Assembly (NCBI RefSeq): GCF_012927305.1
Contig: NZ_JABBGH010000001.1
Location: 1,612,001 to 1,676,000, forward strand
DNA from: Hymenobacter polaris
Lineage (GTDB): Bacteria; Bacteroidota; Bacteroidia; Cytophagales; Hymenobacteraceae
DNA length: 64,000 nt
Reading direction: 5' to 3'
This document shows positions 57,644-64,000 of this stretch, one piece after another (position 1 is the first letter of the stretch; each line of letters begins with the position of its first letter). The notes beneath the pieces were generated by a model. It saw only the letters and a program-made list of their open reading frames with translations. It did no database searches and had not been told where the DNA came from. The position numbers were made by a program, and so were the translations under genes.

Positions 57644-58507
57644 ATGCCGACGCTCGCCTTCTCCCCCGCCCTGCCCGCTACTCCACCGGCCGCTGCGCCG
57701 AGCCTATTTGGCCGCATCGGCACCGCCCTGCGCGTGCTCCGCCGCGTCAATCCGCCGCTGGCCTGGGCGGGCTGGCTCAACCTGGGGCTGGCTGGCGCGG
57801 CCCTGCTACTACTGCCCCTCGACCACCGCGTGGTGACGGGCCTGCCGGTGTGGATGAAGCCGCTGAAGTTTTCGCTCTCCATCGTGACCTACGCCTGGAC
57901 GCTGGGCTGGCTGCTGGCCGACTTGCCGGCCGCGGCGCAGCGGGCGGTGCGGCGCATCAGCTGGGCGGTGGCGGCGGCCATGGCCGTCGAGCAGGTGGTC
58001 ATTTTTGGGCAGGCGGCGCGGGGCCTCACCTCGCACTACAACGCCAGCACGCCGCTCAATGCCGCGCTGTTTAGCCTCATGGGGCTTTTTATTGGGGTGA
58101 ACACGGTGGCGGCGGCCTGGGCCGTGTACCTGGCCTGGCGCCACCGGCCCCACGGCTCGGCCAGCTACGCCTGGGGGCTGCGGCTGGGGCTGCTGGAGTT
58201 TCTGGTGGGCTCGGCGCTGGGCGGCTTCATGATTCACGCCGGCCAGCACACCGTGGGCGCCCCCGACGGCGGCCCCGGCCTGCCCGGCCTGGGCTGGAGC
58301 ACCGTAGCCGGCGACCTGCGCCTGGCGCACTTCCTGGGCATGCACGCCCTGCAGGCGCTGCCGCTGCTGGGCTGGGCCCTAGGGCGCCGCTTGCCAGTCC
58401 GGCCGGCCGTGGCCCTCACCTGGGGCGGGGCGGCGCTGTGGGCCGCCGCCGTGGCGGCGCTGCTGCTGGGCGCGTTGGCCGGCCGGCCGCTGCTGGCGCT
58501 GCCCTAG
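57644..58507 (+). CDS. Multi-pass membrane protein, unknown
   Basis: 287 residues with about seven hydrophobic helices (LAWAGWLNLGLAGAALLLL, FSLSIVTYAWTLGWLLADL, VAAAMAVEQVVIFGQAARG, AALFSLMGLFIGVNTVAAAW, GLLEFLVGSALGGFMIHAG, HFLGMHALQALPLLGWALG and a C-terminal helix). Conserved-looking polar residues inside helices (MKPLKFSLS, EQVVIFGQ, HFLGMHALQ) suggest an enzyme or carrier rather than a simple anchor. It is 22 bp downstream of the ABA4-like gene and 96 bp upstream of the histidine kinase. Confidence 0.72.
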   Translation: MPTLAFSPALPATPPAAAPSLFGRIGTALRVLRRVNPPLAWAGWLNLGLAGAALLLLPLDHRVVTGLPVWMKPLKFSLSIVTYAWTLGWLLADLPAAAQRAVRRISWAVAAAMAVEQVVIFGQAARGLTSHYNASTPLNAALFSLMGLFIGVNTVAAAWAVYLAWRHRPHGSASYAWGLRLGLLEFLVGSALGGFMIHAGQHTVGAPDGGPGLPGLGWSTVAGDLRLAHFLGMHALQALPLLGWALGRRLPVRPAVALTWGGAALWAAAVAALLLGALAGRPLLALP

Positions 58508-58525
58508 GGGTTTAGAACTGAGATG

Positions 58526-58582
58526 TTAGAACTTAGATATAAGATTTGCATCCACAAGTTCAACCTCAAGTCTAAGTTCTAA
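58526..58582. repeat. AT-rich inverted repeat
   Basis: TTAGAACTTAGA (58526-58537) and TCTAAGTTCTAA (58571-58582) are exact inverse copies, with further partial GAACT units around them. It lies between the membrane protein and the kinase gene. Confidence 0.6.
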
Positions 58583-58603
58583 GCTCTACTCTACCTTGCA
58601 CCC

Positions 58604-59650
58604 ATGCGCGCCGCCACCCTGCCCGCCACTGCCCCCACCCGGCACGACGGCCGGGTTATGGCCTGGGGCATTCCGCTACTGAGCTTGCTCATCGCCGTGG
58701 CGCTGCGCCCGGCCGGGCCGGCGGGCGCCTGGTCGCGCCTGGGGCTGCAGTGGCTGTTCTCGGCCTACTTCACCACTGGCTACTGGCTGGCCAACCGGGC
58801 GCTGTGGCAGTGGCTGCTGGGGCGCCTGCCCCTGGCCGCCCAAACCGCCCGCCGCCTCTGGACGCTGGCGGCCCTGGCGCCGCTGCTGGCCACGGCCGCC
58901 ACGGTGGCCCTGCAACTGCCGCTGCACGGGCTGCTGCCGCAGTGGTTTTCGCTCACGCCCGGCCGGCTGGCCCTTAATGCCGCTTTTAGCCTGCTGCCCA
59001 CGGCGGCGGTGCTCACACTCTACGAGGCCACGTATTTCTTCGGGCAGTGGCAGGCCAACCAGCGCCGGGCCGACCAGCTGGCGCAGGCCGCCACCCAGGC
59101 TCAGCTCGACGCCCTGGCCCGGCAGCTCGACCCGCACTTTCTGTTTAATTCGCTCAACACCCTGGCGGCCCTCATCGAGCCCGGCAACGACACCGCCCAG
59201 CACTACGTGGAGGGCCTGGCCGACGTGTACCGCTACGTGCTGCTGGCCCGCCAGCACCCCACCGTGCCGCTGGCCGAGGAACTGGCCTTCGTGCGCACCT
59301 ACCTGGCCTTGCAGCAGGTGCGCTTCGGCGAGGCGCTGCACGTGCGCATCGAGGCCGACCCCGCCGCCCTAGGCCGCGTGGCCCCGCTAAGCGTGCAGGA
59401 GCTGGTGGAAAACGCCCTCAAGCACAACGAAGCCTCGCGCGCCCGGCCCCTGGGGCTGCGGGTGGTGGCCGGCCTCGGCTTTGTGCAGGTCGAGAACACC
59501 TACCAGCCCCGCCCGCCCGGCCTGGCCCCTAGCACCGGCACGGGCCTGGCCAACCTGCGTCAGCGCTACGCCCTACTGGGGGCCACCCAGCCCGTGCAAG
59601 CCGGCCCGGCCGATGGACAGTTTGTGGCGCGGCTGCCGCTGCTACCCTAG
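58604..59650 (+). CDS. LytS-type sensor histidine kinase
   Basis: 348 residues. Four TM helices in residues 18-160 form the sensor (GIPLLSLLIAVALRP, LQWLFSAYFTTGYWLA, LAPLLATAATVALQL, AFSLLPTAAVLTLYEATYFF). A short coiled coil follows, then the His_kinase (PF06580-type) domain ARQLDPHFLFNSLNTLAALI with the phospho-His, DVYRYVLLARQHPTVPLAEE, and the ATPase N-box SVQELVENALKHNEA and GTGLANLRQRY. The LytTR response regulator at 60638 is its likely partner. No extracellular ligand domain, so the stimulus is probably felt in the membrane. Confidence 0.93.
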   Translation: MRAATLPATAPTRHDGRVMAWGIPLLSLLIAVALRPAGPAGAWSRLGLQWLFSAYFTTGYWLANRALWQWLLGRLPLAAQTARRLWTLAALAPLLATAATVALQLPLHGLLPQWFSLTPGRLALNAAFSLLPTAAVLTLYEATYFFGQWQANQRRADQLAQAATQAQLDALARQLDPHFLFNSLNTLAALIEPGNDTAQHYVEGLADVYRYVLLARQHPTVPLAEELAFVRTYLALQQVRFGEALHVRIEADPAALGRVAPLSVQELVENALKHNEASRARPLGLRVVAGLGFVQVENTYQPRPPGLAPSTGTGLANLRQRYALLGATQPVQAGPADGQFVARLPLLP

Positions 59651-59696
59651 GGGCATGGCGTCCGCTCGCTGAGGTCAGCCAGCAGTTTCGGGGGCT

Positions 59697-59775
59697 GTAG
59701 GGCGGGGTTCGCCCGTCGCCTGCATCATTTAAGCAGTTTCGTTCAACGGCGGGCGGGGGCAAGCCCCGTCCCTAC
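59697..59775. repeat. GC-rich hairpin, family C
   Basis: GTAGGGCGGGGTTCGCCCGT ... CGCC pairs imperfectly with GGCGGGCGGGGGCAAGCC ... CCCTAC. Related to the hairpin at 56878. Confidence 0.75.
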
Positions 59776-59818
59776 CGTACGCTGACTACTAATTTGCCCT
59801 AGGGCAACAGCAGCCCGG

Positions 59819-60550
59819 CTAGCGCTTGGCGAAGCCCTGGTCGGTCAGCTTGAGCTGCGCCATATCAAGGCCATAGCTTTGGCGAAACTGCTGGGCAATG
59901 CGGGTGCGGAAGGTCGACTCCTGGCCGCTGGTTTGGCTTTGCTGCCAGCCCAGCAGCAGCACCACGGTTTGCAGCTTCATTTCCTCGCCCAGCTGGGCCA
60001 CGGCGGCGGGGTCGCGCAGGCGCGCATTCTGCTGCAAGATGCTGGCCGCCTGGGCCCGTAGCCCCCGCTCCTGGCTGGCCACGATGGCGTTGCTGGCTTT
60101 GAGGTTGTGCACCACCTGATAGCCTAGCTCGAGGTAGGCCGCCAAGGCCGCGGCCGCGTCGTTGTTGGCGAAAGCGGTTGTTTTCAGCGCCTCGCGGTAC
60201 AGCTGGTCGTAGTCGGTTTTGCCGGGGCCCAGGGTTGCCTGCACCGCCTGCGCGCCGCTGGGACTGCTGGCCTGGAGGTGGCTTACCAGGCGCTGCACGG
60301 TTTGCTGGCGCAGCGCGGGCGTGGAGGTATAGGTAAGCCGCACGACCCGGGCGGCGGTGGCCTTGCTGGACGAGCCAGCCGTTTCCTTGTGCATGCCGGC
60401 CCGCTTTTCGAGGTCGTAGGTTACGGCCGCGTTGCCGGCCCAGCCCGTCATTAAGGTCATGTCGAGGGCCGGGCCAATGTCTTGGGCGCGGGCGGCCGGG
60501 GCAGCCAACCAGACAGCGCCGGCCAGCAGCAGGTGCAGGGTACGGTTCAT
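59819..60550 (-). CDS. Secreted protein of unknown function between kinase and regulator
   Basis: 243 residues; signal peptide LHLLLAGAVWLAAPAARAQ. The mature part is mainly helical (RVVRLTYTSTPALRQQTVQR, DYDQLYREALKTTAFANNDA, AAYLELGYQVVHNLKASNAI, AAVAQLGEEMKLQTVVLLLG), with no Cys pair, lipobox or TM. It may belong to one of the recently named Bacteroidota DUFs, but I cannot name it with confidence. It is encoded opposite to and between the kinase and response regulator genes; its promoter would face that of the regulator (87-bp gap). Confidence 0.68.
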   Translation of the reverse strand: MNRTLHLLLAGAVWLAAPAARAQDIGPALDMTLMTGWAGNAAVTYDLEKRAGMHKETAGSSSKATAARVVRLTYTSTPALRQQTVQRLVSHLQASSPSGAQAVQATLGPGKTDYDQLYREALKTTAFANNDAAAALAAYLELGYQVVHNLKASNAIVASQERGLRAQAASILQQNARLRDPAAVAQLGEEMKLQTVVLLLGWQQSQTSGQESTFRTRIAQQFRQSYGLDMAQLKLTDQGFAKR

Positions 60551-60637
60551 GAGCCAGAGGTAGTTAGTGAGCGACGAGTGAAGTACGTAAGGGCCCTAGG
60601 GGTAGTTAGATGCGGGCAGCCGGCGTAGCTTGCGCCC

Positions 60638-61423
60638 ATGACCGTGCTGCTGCTCGAAGACGAAACGCCCGCCGCCGAGCGCCTGCGCCGCCTGCTAATC
60701 CAGGCCGCCCCCGAGGCCGAGGTGCTGGCCGTGCTCGACACGGTGGCGGCGGCCCTGGACTGGCTGGCCACTCACCCCGCCCCCGACCTCATCCTGAGCG
60801 ACGTGCAGCTGGCCGACGGGCTCAGTCTCGACGTATTTGCCCAAACCGTGGTGCGCAGCCCGGTGATTTTCACGACGGCCTACGACCAGTACGCCTTGCG
60901 CGCCTTCGAGGCTAACAGCGTGGCCTACCTGCTCAAGCCCGTGAAGCTGGCCGACCTGCAAGCCGCCTTGGCCAAGCTGCGCCAGTGGCGGGGCGCCGGC
61001 GCGTCCGCCAGCGCCGCGCTCCCGGCCCTCAACGCCCCCCTAGAGCGCCTGCTCGACGCGCTGCCCCAGCCCCAGCGGCCCTACAAAACGCGGTTTCTGG
61101 TGCGCCAGGGCGAGGCGCTGCTGCCGCTGCCCGCCACCGAAGCCGCCTGGTTTGCCAGCCGCCACGACACCACCACCCTGGCCACCCACGCCGGCCAGCG
61201 CTTCGTGGTCGATTACACCCTGGAGCAGCTCGAAACCCTGCTCGACCCCAGCCTCTTCTGCCGCCTCAACCGCCAGGTGCTGGCCCAGCTGCCGGCCGTG
61301 CGCCGGCTGGTGCCCCACTTCGGCGGCAAGCTGCTGGTGGAGCTGCACCCCGCCCCGCCCGCCGAGGTGCTGGTGAGCAAGGAGCGCGCCTCCGCCGTGA
61401 AGCGCTGGCTGGAGGAGGGCTAG
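60638..61423 (+). CDS. LytTR response regulator
   Basis: 261 residues. The receiver domain (1-118) starts TVLLLEDETPAAERL, with phospho-accepting Asp55 in LILSDVQLADG, FTTAYDQYALRAFEAN and Lys in YLLKPVK. The C-terminal LytTR DNA-binding domain (about 155-258) has RFLVRQGEALLPLP, HAGQRFVVDYTLEQLETLLD, FCRLNRQVLAQLPAVRRL and VLVSKERASAVKRWL. It pairs naturally with the LytS-type kinase at 58604. LytTR regulators bind direct repeats with a spacer; no clear site was recognised in the window. Confidence 0.94.
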   Translation: MTVLLLEDETPAAERLRRLLIQAAPEAEVLAVLDTVAAALDWLATHPAPDLILSDVQLADGLSLDVFAQTVVRSPVIFTTAYDQYALRAFEANSVAYLLKPVKLADLQAALAKLRQWRGAGASASAALPALNAPLERLLDALPQPQRPYKTRFLVRQGEALLPLPATEAAWFASRHDTTTLATHAGQRFVVDYTLEQLETLLDPSLFCRLNRQVLAQLPAVRRLVPHFGGKLLVELHPAPPAEVLVSKERASAVKRWLEEG

Positions 61424-61431
61424 GGTCAACG

Positions 61432-61480
61432 AATAAAGCCGGTCCTGGCGCTGTTTAGGCTCGCGAGGACCGGCTTTATT
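61432..61480. terminator. Bidirectional terminator
   Basis: AATAAAGCCGGTCCT pairs exactly with AGGACCGGCTTTATT around a 19-base loop. It lies between the convergent regulator and SusD genes. Confidence 0.88.
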
Positions 61481-61497
61481 AGCTGCCAGTGAGGCGC

Positions 61498-63204
61498 TTA
61501 GTAGCCCGGGTTCTGCTTGAGCTGCGGCGAGGTATTGAGCGCGTTCAGCGGAATGGGGTAGATTTTGGTGTGGTCGTCGCCATCGGCGGCCTTGTCCCAC
61601 CAGGTGCCGCTGTTGAACTTGCCGAAGCGAATGAGGTCGATGCGCCGGCGGCCCTCGCCAATAAACTCGCGGCCCCATTCGTCGAGCAGTTCCTGCTCGG
61701 TGAGGGTGGCCCCGCCGGCGGCGTAGAGGCTAGCCGAGCCCGTGGGGTAGTCGCGCTTGCGCACCGTGTTCAGCAGCTGCGCGGCGGTGGCGCGGTCGCC
61801 GGCCCGGAACTTGCACTCGGCCAGCATGTAGTACACTTCAGCCAGGCGCACCTCGGCGTAGTCGGCCTCAATCTTGTTGGGGTCGGACGAGGGGTAGAAT
61901 GGGTATTTCACCAGCGGGATACCCGAGTTCTGGTCGGCGTTGTTCATGTTTGACGTCTTGTCGGCCAGCGTCTGGCCCGGCTTGGTGTACTTAAACAAGC
62001 CCACCTGGTCGCGCAGGTACAGCGTGTAGCCACGGGTGCTCTTGATGGTGTCGCGGCCGTTGAGGTTGGGCAGGTAGCCCTGCAAGAACATACCCTCGCG
62101 GGTGCTATTACCCAAGTTCTTGTAGTTTTTCAGGCGCACGTCGTCGGCGTATTTCTGAAACTTGACGAACGGCTTGCCCAGCACAAAGCTGTACTCCTTG
62201 TTGTCTACGTCGCGGCCCGGCTGCAACGCGTAGCGCGGGTTGCCGCCCCCAAAATCGGTGAACCCGAAGTAGTTGACGGGCACGTTGTAGGGCAGCCCCC
62301 AGAAGTACATGCCGCCCTCGTACTGCCAGTGCGAGCGGCCAAACGAGCCGGGAAAGGCAAAAATGGTTTCCGACGACTGGTCGTTGTTCCAGTCGAAGGG
62401 CGCGTCCCAGCGGCTCGCGATGGCGTAGGCGCCGTACTTGCCATTCACAATGTCCTGGCACAGCGCGGCGCAGTCGGTGTAGTGGTCCTGCCCGACGTAC
62501 ACGTTGGCGTTCAGGTAGAGGCGGGCCAGTAGCGTGGCGGCGCCCGCCTTGGTCCAGCGCCCCTGAAACTGCGCCGTGCCGGGGTCGCCCTTGGCCAGCA
62601 GCTGCGGCAGCGATTCCTTCAGCTCGGTTTCGATGAACGCGAAGGCCTCCTGGGGCGTCGATTGGTTCGGGCCTTTCACTTCGCCCTTCACCTTGGTGAT
62701 AATCTGAATGTTCCGGTACAGGTCGAGCAGGCGAATATAGTACCAGGCCCGCATCACGCGCAGCTCGGCAATCAGCTGGCTCTGCTCGGCCGGGGTCATG
62801 TTGAACTTGGCCGGGTCCAGGGCCTGAATATCTTCCAGCGAGTTGGTATCCAGCGTAATGCCCTGGTACATCAGGTTCCACGTGTCGTTGATGTAGCCCT
62901 CCTGAATAGTCCAGGTGTGGTAGTGGGCCCGGGCGTACTGCCCACCGTCAAACCAGTCGCCCTCGCGGTTGGGGGTCATCAGCTGGTCGGCGGCCAGCTC
63001 CTGCAGCTGGAAGGGCGAGCCCTGGATGGTGTTGTAGCCGTGCTCGAAGGTGCGCAGAAAGTCGCGGTACACGTCGTCCTTGGTGCGCAGGAAGTTATCG
63101 GGCGTGATGCGGTCGTAGAGCGTTTCGTCTAGGTTGGTGCAGCTGCTCAGCCCAGCCAGCACCAGGGCCACCGATAGGCGGGCGTGTGTTTTAGAAAAAG
63201 CCAT
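61498..63204 (-). CDS. SusD/RagB-family lipoprotein (second pair)
   Basis: 568 residues with lipobox VALVLAGLSSCTN. Marks: NLDETLYDRITPDNFLRTKD, AELRVMRAWYYIRLLDLYRN, WTKAGAATLLARLYLNANVY, then EVRLAEVYYMLAECKFRAGD, EWGREFIGEGRRRIDLIRFG and the ending IPLNALNTSPQLKQNPGY. It is only distantly similar to the SusD at 45265, so it serves another substrate, which cannot be inferred because no enzyme gene is visible on this side. CCTTTCCCACCC precedes the start. Confidence 0.95.
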   Translation of the reverse strand: MAFSKTHARLSVALVLAGLSSCTNLDETLYDRITPDNFLRTKDDVYRDFLRTFEHGYNTIQGSPFQLQELAADQLMTPNREGDWFDGGQYARAHYHTWTIQEGYINDTWNLMYQGITLDTNSLEDIQALDPAKFNMTPAEQSQLIAELRVMRAWYYIRLLDLYRNIQIITKVKGEVKGPNQSTPQEAFAFIETELKESLPQLLAKGDPGTAQFQGRWTKAGAATLLARLYLNANVYVGQDHYTDCAALCQDIVNGKYGAYAIASRWDAPFDWNNDQSSETIFAFPGSFGRSHWQYEGGMYFWGLPYNVPVNYFGFTDFGGGNPRYALQPGRDVDNKEYSFVLGKPFVKFQKYADDVRLKNYKNLGNSTREGMFLQGYLPNLNGRDTIKSTRGYTLYLRDQVGLFKYTKPGQTLADKTSNMNNADQNSGIPLVKYPFYPSSDPNKIEADYAEVRLAEVYYMLAECKFRAGDRATAAQLLNTVRKRDYPTGSASLYAAGGATLTEQELLDEWGREFIGEGRRRIDLIRFGKFNSGTWWDKAADGDDHTKIYPIPLNALNTSPQLKQNPGY

Positions 63205-63225
63205 GGTTGCGGGGGTGGGAAAGGA

Positions 63226-63999
63226 TTACAGGCCTAATTGGAGACCAAATAGGACCTGCGTGGTCGAAGGATAGTACTGGCGGGTGCCGTTGTTACTGCC
63301 GTCGAGGCGGATGCCCGGGTACAGCCCGTTGATGGGAATGATATCGGGGTCGCCGCCGGTGTAGCTCGTCACGGTCAGCACGTTCTTGGCGGCCGCGTAC
63401 AGGCGCAGCGAGCGGGCGTACTTCGAGGTGAATTGGAAGGTGTACCCTAGGCTCACATTGTCGAGCTTCGCGAAGCTGCCCTTCTCCAGGAAGTAGTCCG
63501 AGAGCACGTTGGCGGTGGCGGTGCTGGTGAGCCGGGCGTACTTGCTGTCGCCGTAAGCCGAGGTCAGCACGTTGGCGTTGGACTGGGTAGCTGGCGTGCC
63601 CAAGTAAAAGGCGCGGATATTGAACACGTCATACCCGAGCACGCTCCGAAAGAACAGGGAGGCGTCGAAGTTCTTGTAGGTGAACGTGTTGCCTAGGCTG
63701 AGCGTGTACTTGGGCAAACCGTTGCCCACCACCTGCCGGTCGGCCAGGGTAGCCTTGTCGCCCGTAATGATGTTGCCATCCTGGGCGTACACCAGCAGGC
63801 GGCCCTGGTCGTCAACGCCGGCCGACTTCAGCATGTAGAACGTGCCAATGCGCTGCCCTTCCTGCAGGCGCTGGGCGTTGCCCGGCGAGCCCGGTGAGGG
63901 CAGGCCCACCACGTCGATAAAGGTTTGCCCTTGGTAAGTATCGTTGGAGAAGGAAACGAACTTGTTGCCGTTGGTGGCCCCGGCAAAGGAAACCGCCCA
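63226..63999 (-). CDS. SusC-type TonB-dependent transporter, C-terminal part
   Basis: The right window edge cuts this gene; the frame is open from 63999 down to the stop at 63226 (about 257 residues). It contains barrel strands of the SusC family: LPKYTLSLGNTFTYKNFDAS, YFLEKGSFAKLDNVSLGYTF, RLYAAAKNVLTVTSYTGGDP, then DGSNNGTRQYYPSTTQVLFG with C-terminal LQLGL. It stands 21 bp upstream of the susD gene in the same direction, the usual susC-susD order. Plug, TonB box and any STN domain lie outside the window. Confidence 0.92.
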   Translation of the reverse strand, partial: WAVSFAGATNGNKFVSFSNDTYQGQTFIDVVGLPSPGSPGNAQRLQEGQRIGTFYMLKSAGVDDQGRLLVYAQDGNIITGDKATLADRQVVGNGLPKYTLSLGNTFTYKNFDASLFFRSVLGYDVFNIRAFYLGTPATQSNANVLTSAYGDSKYARLTSTATANVLSDYFLEKGSFAKLDNVSLGYTFQFTSKYARSLRLYAAAKNVLTVTSYTGGDPDIIPINGLYPGIRLDGSNNGTRQYYPSTTQVLFGLQLGL

Positions 64000-64000
64000 C

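Noticed and set aside
1..64000. CRISPR array
   Set aside because: All repeats seen are inverted or dispersed; there is no series of evenly spaced direct repeats and no cas gene.

Overview
The window comes from the chromosome of a high-GC member of the Bacteroidota, most probably Hymenobacter or a close relative in the Cytophagales. This rests on gldC, T9SS C-terminal sorting domains, SusC/SusD pairs, a DUF3276 PUR-type protein, Bacteroidota-type -7 boxes (TAnnTTTG), absence of Shine-Dalgarno sequences, and GC near two thirds. No rRNA or intact tRNA gene, CRISPR array, integrase or transposase was seen.

Layout: 1-5 kb holds the hemL 3' end, two secreted unknown proteins, dcd, an MFS remnant and an ArsB-like pump. 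5-13 kb holds housekeeping genes (gldC, dnaN, an enolase-superfamily dipeptide epimerase, ychF, a DUF3276 protein, a DUF58 protein) and small membrane proteins. 12-16 kb holds an intact AraC/SDR pair, a DinB-type protein, and a second AraC/SDR pair that is clearly decayed. 16-22 kb holds an OmpA lipoprotein, a deoxyhypusine-synthase homologue, hslV, a secreted unknown, the pyruvate dehydrogenase E2 gene and a histidine phosphatase. 22.5-27.2 kb is a menaquinone run: hotdog thioesterase (probable menI), menF, menD, menB. menE lies 25 kb further on at 52.1 kb.

Between menB and menE sit a DUF305 protein, a GH13 amylase, and a roughly 22-kb locus (30.2-52.0 kb) that reads as an alpha-mannan utilisation locus. 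It has two GH92 exo-mannosidases, two GH76-type endo-mannanases (one T9SS cargo, one lipoprotein), SusC/SusD/SusE, a sugar porter, a BadF-type sugar kinase, a class I mannose-6-phosphate isomerase, a DeoR regulator, and an ECF sigma/FecR anti-sigma pair matched to a SusC with an STN signalling domain. The scheme is cut mannan outside, import oligosaccharides, trim, phosphorylate, isomerise to fructose 6-phosphate. 53-61 kb holds DUF481 and other membrane proteins, a TlpA-type oxidoreductase broken by one in-frame TAG, an ABA4-like protein, and a LytS/LytTR pair split by an opposed gene. The right edge has a second SusD/SusC pair.

Non-coding patterns stand out. The palindrome CCTAGG occurs about 80 times, several-fold above chance. 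Several families of long hairpin repeats sit between genes. A leader motif CCTTTTCCCACCCT precedes most mannan and Sus genes. Three tRNA T-arm-like segments lie inside the menD reading frame.
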